This document shows, piece after piece, positions 6,092 through 10,246 of a DNA stretch of 10,246 nt; position 1 is the stretch's first letter, and each line of letters starts with the position of its first letter. Position numbers and translations under genes: made by a program. Location: the NCBI GenBank assembly GCA_000438015.1, contig FR901602.1, positions 18,142 to 28,387 of the forward strand, in the 5' to 3' direction. The notes below the pieces were generated by a model. That model made no database searches and was not told the DNA's origin. It worked only from the letters and a program-made list of their open reading frames with translations. Origin of the DNA: Coraliomargarita sp. CAG:312 (GTDB lineage Bacteria > Verrucomicrobiota > Verrucomicrobiia > Opitutales > Intestinicryptomonadaceae).

Positions 6092-8437
6092 ATGAACAGT
6101 AATAAAAAACTAATATTGGCCTTTTCCGTTTTTGCGCTGGCATCACTTTCGCTGCCAGCTGCAAAGCTGGATGAATCTAAACTGCTGCTTAAAGACTTTG
6201 ACAAACTGGAAAACTTCTCTGGGACAAACCTGGAAACAACCTCTGCGAGCGAAGACCTTAAAAGCCTATCTGTCGACAGCACGAAGACTGACGGAAAGCC
6301 CTTTGTTATAATAGGCACAAAAGCAGGACTTTTAAAGCCCGGGTCCGACTATACCGTGCGGCTTAAATACAAACTTTCTCCGAGCGACTTTGCGAAGCTT
6401 CCACACATGAAATTGCGCGTATTTAGCGGAACAAACCAACTGCTGAGAGAATACCACATGGGGGCTTCAAAACCATCGTCCTTTGTAAAACTCGCATTTA
6501 AAACCGATGAAGACGATCCAAATGCGACGGTAAGAATAGAAGGATTTGGGCAATTTTCTGGCTCCATAAGCTCCTTTAGCATAGAAAACGGGGACGGTGA
6601 AAAATATTACCCTGCAGTCGCGGGCGCAAAGCCCTACGAAGGCGATTTAGGCAAACTTCCAACCGGTTCAGAAGACTTTGAAATACAGCTTCCAAAGCCA
6701 GAAAAAGAGCTTGTAATAAACGCCGCCGATTTCGGCTTGACGGAAGACGCCACAAACGCAGCAACCATAGTCAACAAGGCGCTAGCCAAATGCAAGGAAG
6801 TAGGCGCAAGCAAGCTCATAATTCCCAAAGGAAAATATAAAATATTTGAAAACGCGCACATAAGCGTATCGGGATTTAAAGACTTTACTATCGACGGGCA
6901 AGACTCTGTTTTCATTGCCCGCAAGAACCAAACGTGCAATATGCATGTCGAAAACTGCGAGCGCGTAAAGATCTGCAATTTGCACATGGACTACGATTGG
7001 GATACGGAGCCGCTGGCGGCAATCGTGCAAATTACCAACATCAATATTGATAAAGGTTCGAATAAAACCGACATAGACGTAAAATTCTTGGACTACGACA
7101 AATACCCGATGCACGGACAAAATGTGCGCGTGGCCAATATGGAAAATTACGATATCTCCGCCAAAGCAGTCGGCCAGGAAGGCGGAAGAAGCATGGGATT
7201 CGGATTCAGCCCAGATGCAAAGTCTCCTGACGTGGAATGGCTTTCTCCGAACGAGATGAGAATTAAATGCAATTGGATAAATACCGTAGCCCAAAAAGGT
7301 GCATATTACCGCCTTCAGCACTATTACTACGGCATGGGGGGTGTCCAGACAGTAAGCAACAAACATCTCACGCTTGAAAACATGAATATCTATTCCTGCA
7401 AAGGTCATGGATTGTTGGTAAGCGGTTCACAAGAATACTTCCAATTTATAAACGTAAAAATAGCCCCCCCTGAGAACTCCCCCAAACGCGTTATTACATG
7501 CACCGCCGACCATCTCCACTTTTCGCGCTCCAAGGGGCATTTTAAAATGATAGGCTGTGAATTCGCCTACGGCTCCGACGACTGCATAAATATTCACGAC
7601 CTCTCTGCATTCGGCGTAAAAGTTGATGAAAACGTAATAGAATTGAAGGCTGGCTCAATGCCTGAAGTTGGAGACGTTGTGGAGTTGAGGCACGGAGACT
7701 ATTCCCCCGCGAAATTCAAATCTGAAGTTGTAAGCATCACCGTCACGCCCGACAAGAAAAGATACTTCTACCTAAAAGATAAAATTCCTAATCCGCGTTT
7801 TGACGGGTTTGTGATCTTTAACCGGGTGTACGATTCCTCCCATGTAATAATACGCGACTGCTATTTCCACAGCAACCGCGCGCGCGGGCTGTTGATTTTG
7901 GCGAGCGACATTACGATAGAAAACTGCAAATTTGTGCATAACCAGATGGGAGCCTTAAAGTTTGAATCCGGATATACATTTAACCTTTGGAGTGAGGGGT
8001 TCGGAGTAAATAACGTACTGGTAAAAAACTGCACATTTGATACAGTAAATCCCCAGGGAGTAGCTTACCAAGGCAAGGTGCGCGATGTATTCTTCGGGGT
8101 TTATATGCGGCGTGACCCGTCGTTTGAGCAGACAAAATATCCGGTAATACGCAACGTAATGTTTGAAAACAACAAGTTCAAAAACAGCTTCGGAACAATC
8201 GCGCTAATATCGTCTTCCGACAATATTATCTTTAAGAATAATACTTTTGAAAACACGACTCCCCGCAAGAAAGAACTGCCCTACCGCGGCGCTTTCTATA
8301 TAAACCATTCAACTAACACAAAAATTGTAAACAACACTTACATAAAATCAGACTTGGTAAAATATCCGGGGATATTCGTCGATGAAGACACTTCAAAAGG
8401 CATCATTTTTGAAGGAAATACAATCGTCGAAAAATAG
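6092..8437 (+). CDS. Secreted right-handed beta-helix glycosidase, GH110-like (alpha-galactosidase candidate)
   Basis: A 781-residue exported protein. Residues 1-24 form a signal peptide (MNSNKK, then a hydrophobic run, cleavage near LPAA|KLDE). Residues about 30-165 are a separate beta-rich domain resembling a carbohydrate-binding jelly roll. From about 208 (VINAADFGLTEDATNAATIV) begins the opening typical of pectin-lyase-like helices: an acidic, Ala-rich helix, then KLIIPKGKYKIF. Many helix rungs follow (for example VIIRDCYFHSN, ITIENCKFVHN, VLVKNCTFD, IIFKNNTFEN). The candidate active site is TADHLHFS (D473) with YGSDDCINIHD (D496-D497) 23-24 residues later, and NRARGLLI (595-602) downstream. 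This order and spacing are what I associate with GH110, inverting alpha-1,3-galactosidases. GH28 is less likely because GHG (438-440) lies before the DD pair. The enzyme would remove terminal alpha-galactose from glycans in the periplasm or outside the cell. It stands alone and ends in a strong terminator. Family call is moderate; fold call is high. Confidence 0.8.
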   Translation: MNSNKKLILAFSVFALASLSLPAAKLDESKLLLKDFDKLENFSGTNLETTSASEDLKSLSVDSTKTDGKPFVIIGTKAGLLKPGSDYTVRLKYKLSPSDFAKLPHMKLRVFSGTNQLLREYHMGASKPSSFVKLAFKTDEDDPNATVRIEGFGQFSGSISSFSIENGDGEKYYPAVAGAKPYEGDLGKLPTGSEDFEIQLPKPEKELVINAADFGLTEDATNAATIVNKALAKCKEVGASKLIIPKGKYKIFENAHISVSGFKDFTIDGQDSVFIARKNQTCNMHVENCERVKICNLHMDYDWDTEPLAAIVQITNINIDKGSNKTDIDVKFLDYDKYPMHGQNVRVANMENYDISAKAVGQEGGRSMGFGFSPDAKSPDVEWLSPNEMRIKCNWINTVAQKGAYYRLQHYYYGMGGVQTVSNKHLTLENMNIYSCKGHGLLVSGSQEYFQFINVKIAPPENSPKRVITCTADHLHFSRSKGHFKMIGCEFAYGSDDCINIHDLSAFGVKVDENVIELKAGSMPEVGDVVELRHGDYSPAKFKSEVVSITVTPDKKRYFYLKDKIPNPRFDGFVIFNRVYDSSHVIIRDCYFHSNRARGLLILASDITIENCKFVHNQMGALKFESGYTFNLWSEGFGVNNVLVKNCTFDTVNPQGVAYQGKVRDVFFGVYMRRDPSFEQTKYPVIRNVMFENNKFKNSFGTIALISSSDNIIFKNNTFENTTPRKKELPYRGAFYINHSTNTKIVNNTYIKSDLVKYPGIFVDEDTSKGIIFEGNTIVEK

Positions 8438-8491
8438 TTGGATTTAGGCGCAAAAAAAAGAACGCGCCGGAAAAATCCCATAAAAAATTCC

Positions 8492-8518
8492 ACGGAGCCT
8501 GGCAGGCTCCGTTTTTTA
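8492..8518 (+). terminator. Strong rho-independent terminator after the beta-helix gene
   Basis: A perfect nine-pair stem ACGGAGCCT (8492-8500) / AGGCTCCGT (8504-8512) with loop GGC leads into TTTTT. A weaker stem GGCGC/GCGCC (8447-8451 and 8464-8468) precedes it, just after the stop codon. Both fit plus-strand transcription from the beta-helix gene. Confidence 0.92.
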
Positions 8519-8653
8519 TTATGCTTCTAGCGTTTTATAATCCGCCTGTGGCATAAATATAGCTGATTAGGGGGAGTAAATTGATTTGCCGTATTTGCCA
8601 AGCGCAACGCAAATCGGCACCAAGCGCAAAAGATGCATTCTGCAATGCAAGTA

Positions 8654-8785
8654 GCGTCCGCGACCGAATGGGCGGATTTTTGCAATATTGCGGACGCGCT
8701 TTGCGTGCGCGCAGCCTATGGCGTCTTTGCCCGAATGGGCGGATTTTTCGCAATATTGCGGACGCGCTTTGCGTGCGCGCAGCCT
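8654..8785. repeat. Two tandem copies of a 67-bp-period repeat
   Basis: Copies at 8664-8717 and 8731-8785 are identical over about 54 bases except for one inserted C in the second (at 8749). Both run from CCGAATGGGCGGATTTTT to TGCGTGCGCGCAGCCT. Similarity extends leftward as GCGTC-N5-CCGAATG (8654 and 8721), giving a 67-base period. Each copy contains the self-complementary core GCAATATTGC, extended to CGCAATATTGCG in copy 2, and a GC-rich ACGC/GCGT hairpin. The period and the indel break any shared reading frame, so this is not a protein repeat. Confidence 0.95.
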
Positions 8786-8910
8786 GCGATTTTTAATTCC
8801 GCCGATAGAAGCCCTCAAAGCGCAAAGGCATTTGGCAAAAACATCAATTAGCTTCGCGGGCGCAGGCGCGAAAACTTGCGGATTAAATGCATTGGCGCAC
8901 AACCTTTATA

Positions 8911-8998
8911 TTGCGCGCATTGCGCAAGGACAAAACCAAGTTCTCGGCGAATTCCCAATTCACATTGTCTTTGCGCACGGCGCAGAGACAAAACCAAG
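8911..8998 (+). repeat. Two hairpin units sharing the tail GACAAAACCAAG
   Basis: Unit 1 is the hairpin TTGCGC/GCGCAA (8911-8916 and 8922-8927), then the tail GACAAAACCAAG (8929-8940). Unit 2 is a longer hairpin of about 12 pairs with one T-G pair, TTGTCTTTGCGC / GCGCAGAGACAA (8965-8976 and 8980-8991), whose 3' arm runs into the same tail (8987-8998). The units are about 60 bases apart and resemble each other across 28-30 bases, so they look like diverged copies of one structured repeat. Confidence 0.8.
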
Positions 8999-9304
8999 CC
9001 CTTGCAGGCGGCTTTCCCTTTGCTTTTGCTTTACTTTGCGCATGGCGAGGAGAATGTATATTCGGCTTTGATTCCGCCTGATTATATAATAAAAATATGC
9101 GCTAAAACTGAACAAATTTAAACATATTGGAAAATTTTATGTGATCAACGTATTAAGAAAAACCGTAATGCTTTGTGCATAAAATTATCCGCGTCGCGCA
9201 GAATCCGGAACGCTAAAGGCAATTTCTCCGTATATGAAATTTTATAGGATTCCAAGCATTGCTGACACGGAAATTTCCGCAACAATTTCTGATAAAAACC
9301 TACA

Positions 9305-9333
9305 TAAAAAAGCGCGCGGATTTCCCCGCGCGC
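9305..9333 (-). terminator. Rho-independent terminator of the trmD-rplS operon
   Basis: Read on the minus strand, a perfect eight-pair stem GCGCGCGG/CCGCGCGC (plus 9326-9333 with 9312-9319) with a six-base loop is followed by TTTTTT (plus 9311-9306). It begins 29 bases after the rplS stop and shows that rplS is the last gene of its operon. Confidence 0.93.
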
Positions 9334-9361
9334 AAATAAAAAGCAAAAACTCCGCAAACTA

Positions 9362-9724
9362 CTATGCGTTTGCCAAACGCTTTTCTTTGACCTTGGAAGC
9401 CTGTTTGCCGATTCTATCGCGCAAGTAGTAAAGGCGCGCACGCATCGGGACGGAATCCCTATCGACTTCAATTTTGGCAATATTAGGAGAATTTACCGGA
9501 AATACGCGTTCAACGCCCTCTCCATAGGAAATGCGGCGGACAGTAAAGGTTTCGTGAATGCCGCTGCCCTTTCTGGCTATTACTATGCCGGCAAAAACCT
9601 GAATGCGCTCTTTGTCTCCTTCACGGACTTTCGCATGCACGCGAACTCCGTCGCCGACTTTAAAGTTTGCGACATCGGATTTAATTTGGTCTTTTGTGAT
9701 TTCTTTCAACAAGTCTTGGTTCAT
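9362..9724 (-). CDS. rplS: Large-subunit ribosomal protein L19
   Basis: This 120-residue protein matches bacterial L19 along its whole length: VGDGVRVHAKVREGDKERIQVFAG (N-terminal SH3-like barrel), then FTVRRISYGEGVERVFPVNSP (about 60-80) and the C-terminal basic segment RARLYYLRDRIGK. The usual family length is about 115 residues. L19 sits at the interface of the two ribosomal subunits. The start at 9724 is supported by AAAGGA six bases upstream, inside the last codons of trmD. The trmD stop and the rplS start are two bases apart, so translation is probably coupled. A terminator follows directly, as expected for the last gene of the rpsP-rimM-trmD-rplS cluster. Confidence 0.98.
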   Translation of the reverse strand: MNQDLLKEITKDQIKSDVANFKVGDGVRVHAKVREGDKERIQVFAGIVIARKGSGIHETFTVRRISYGEGVERVFPVNSPNIAKIEVDRDSVPMRARLYYLRDRIGKQASKVKEKRLANA

Positions 9725-9726
9725 TG

Positions 9727-10246
9727 TTATTCCTTTGTTTTAAAAATATCCTGCCTGCGCGCCTGCGTTTTTTCAATTTGGCATTGACGCCGCCAGCACT
9801 CTATTTCGGCGTGATTTCCGTTCAACAAAACCTCTGGAACTTTCATTCCCCTAAATTCCGCAGGCCTTGTATATTGTGGAAAAGCGAGAAGATTGCCGTT
9901 AAATGAATCAAACGTCAAGGAATTTTCTTCGCCTAAAACACCTTTTACATATCTGGCAATGGCATCGGCTATTACTGCGGCAGGAAGAGTCCCGTTTGTA
10001 AGCACATAGTCGCCTATTGAAATTTCCCGGTCTATCAAACAATCTCTTACGCGCTGGTCTATGCCTTCATAATGCCCGCTCAATATTATAAGATGCCCCG
10101 CATGCGACAACTCCGACGCTATTTTAGGAGAAAATTTTTCGCCGTCAGGACACATATAAATTCTAGTGCATCCGGGAGTTTGCAAGGCCTCTATGGCGGC
10201 AAAAATAGGCTCGGGTTTCATTAGCATTCCAGGACCGCCGCCGTAC
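9727..10246 (-). CDS. trmD: tRNA (guanine-N1-)-methyltransferase TrmD, N-terminus outside window
   Basis: TrmD makes m1G37 in tRNAs with G36, using S-adenosylmethionine, and so prevents +1 frameshifting; it works as a cytoplasmic dimer. The visible part (about 173 codons) is open to the window edge and starts in the conserved YGGGPGMLMKPEP segment, so roughly 50-60 residues are missing and the ATG codons at the left are internal. The SPOUT-knot motifs are clear: ILSGHYEGIDQRV, EISIGDYVLTNG and LPAAVIADAIAR. The DSF of LTFDSFNGNLLAFPQYTRP supplies the catalytic aspartate equivalent, and VPEVLLNGNHAEIECWRR is the C-terminal tRNA-binding signature. The stop is two bases before rplS. Confidence 0.98.
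   Translation of the reverse strand, partial: YGGGPGMLMKPEPIFAAIEALQTPGCTRIYMCPDGEKFSPKIASELSHAGHLIILSGHYEGIDQRVRDCLIDREISIGDYVLTNGTLPAAVIADAIARYVKGVLGEENSLTFDSFNGNLLAFPQYTRPAEFRGMKVPEVLLNGNHAEIECWRRQCQIEKTQARRQDIFKTKE

Larger units (their letters stand above)
8519..9304. other. Gene-free, hairpin- and repeat-rich block
   Basis: Every reading frame here is short, overlaps others on both strands, and lacks family motifs. From about 8580 to 9060 the DNA is crowded with GCGC/TTGCG words and hairpins, for example TTCGCG/CGCGAA (8853-8858 and 8867-8872). It also holds two repeat families, listed separately. After about 9080 the sequence turns AT-rich, beginning with a TATAAT at 9085-9090 that has no good -35 partner, and nothing recognisable follows up to the rplS terminator. 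The block could be a structured RNA, an array of short interspersed repeats, or decayed DNA; sequence alone does not decide. Confidence 0.6.

Noticed and set aside
6782..7408. Minus-strand frame of 208 codons within the beta-helix gene
   Set aside because: It is antisense to a gene with clear signal peptide and beta-helix rungs, and the frame itself has no motif.
8581..8796. TTG-start frame of 71 codons preceded by AGGGGGAG
   Set aside because: The ribosome-site-like sequence is suggestive. But the frame runs through the 67-base repeat, translating its two copies in different frames, has no recognisable motif, and competes with equal frames on both strands.
8654..8998. CRISPR array
   Set aside because: There are only two copies of each repeat, the spacing is not of repeat-spacer type, and there are no cas genes in the window.

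Overview
The window looks like chromosomal DNA from a host-associated or polysaccharide-degrading member of the PVC group. My best guess is Verrucomicrobiota (Opitutales/Puniceicoccales-like). The basis is the mix of a long secreted beta-strand-repeat surface protein, a secreted right-handed beta-helix enzyme, moderate GC, and patchy use of Shine-Dalgarno sites. This is an inference: no rRNA or other decisive marker is present.

Layout. Positions 1-1249 (minus) hold the N-terminal 416 codons of a secreted beta-strand-repeat adhesin whose end lies outside the window. A divergent intergenic region (1250-1466) separates it from a zinc-dependent medium-chain alcohol/polyol dehydrogenase (1467-2582, plus). 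A terminator and a possible new promoter follow, then an exported inosine-uridine-type nucleoside hydrolase (2674-3732, plus). The single-strand exonuclease gene recJ converges on it (3872-5602, minus). After about 490 bp of gene-free DNA comes a 781-residue secreted beta-helix protein (6092-8437, plus), which I read as a GH110-like alpha-galactosidase, closed by a strong terminator at 8492-8518. About 790 bp without a convincing gene follow (8519-9304), full of CG-rich hairpins and two families of short repeats. At the right end lies the tail of the conserved ribosomal/tRNA-modification operon on the minus strand: trmD (partial) with rplS two bases downstream, then a terminator.

How the genes fit together. 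The secreted glycosidase, the nucleoside hydrolase with an export signal and the polyol/alcohol dehydrogenase would suit scavenging of host or plant sugars and nucleosides, with the adhesin as a surface component. They do not form one operon: terminators and strand switches separate them. recJ, trmD and rplS are housekeeping genes. I found no CRISPR array, tRNA, rRNA, transposase or phage gene.

The most unusual parts are the GH110-like enzyme with its extra N-terminal domain, and the repeat/hairpin-rich gene-free block at 8580-9060. I see no clear evidence of a wholly new multi-gene system.
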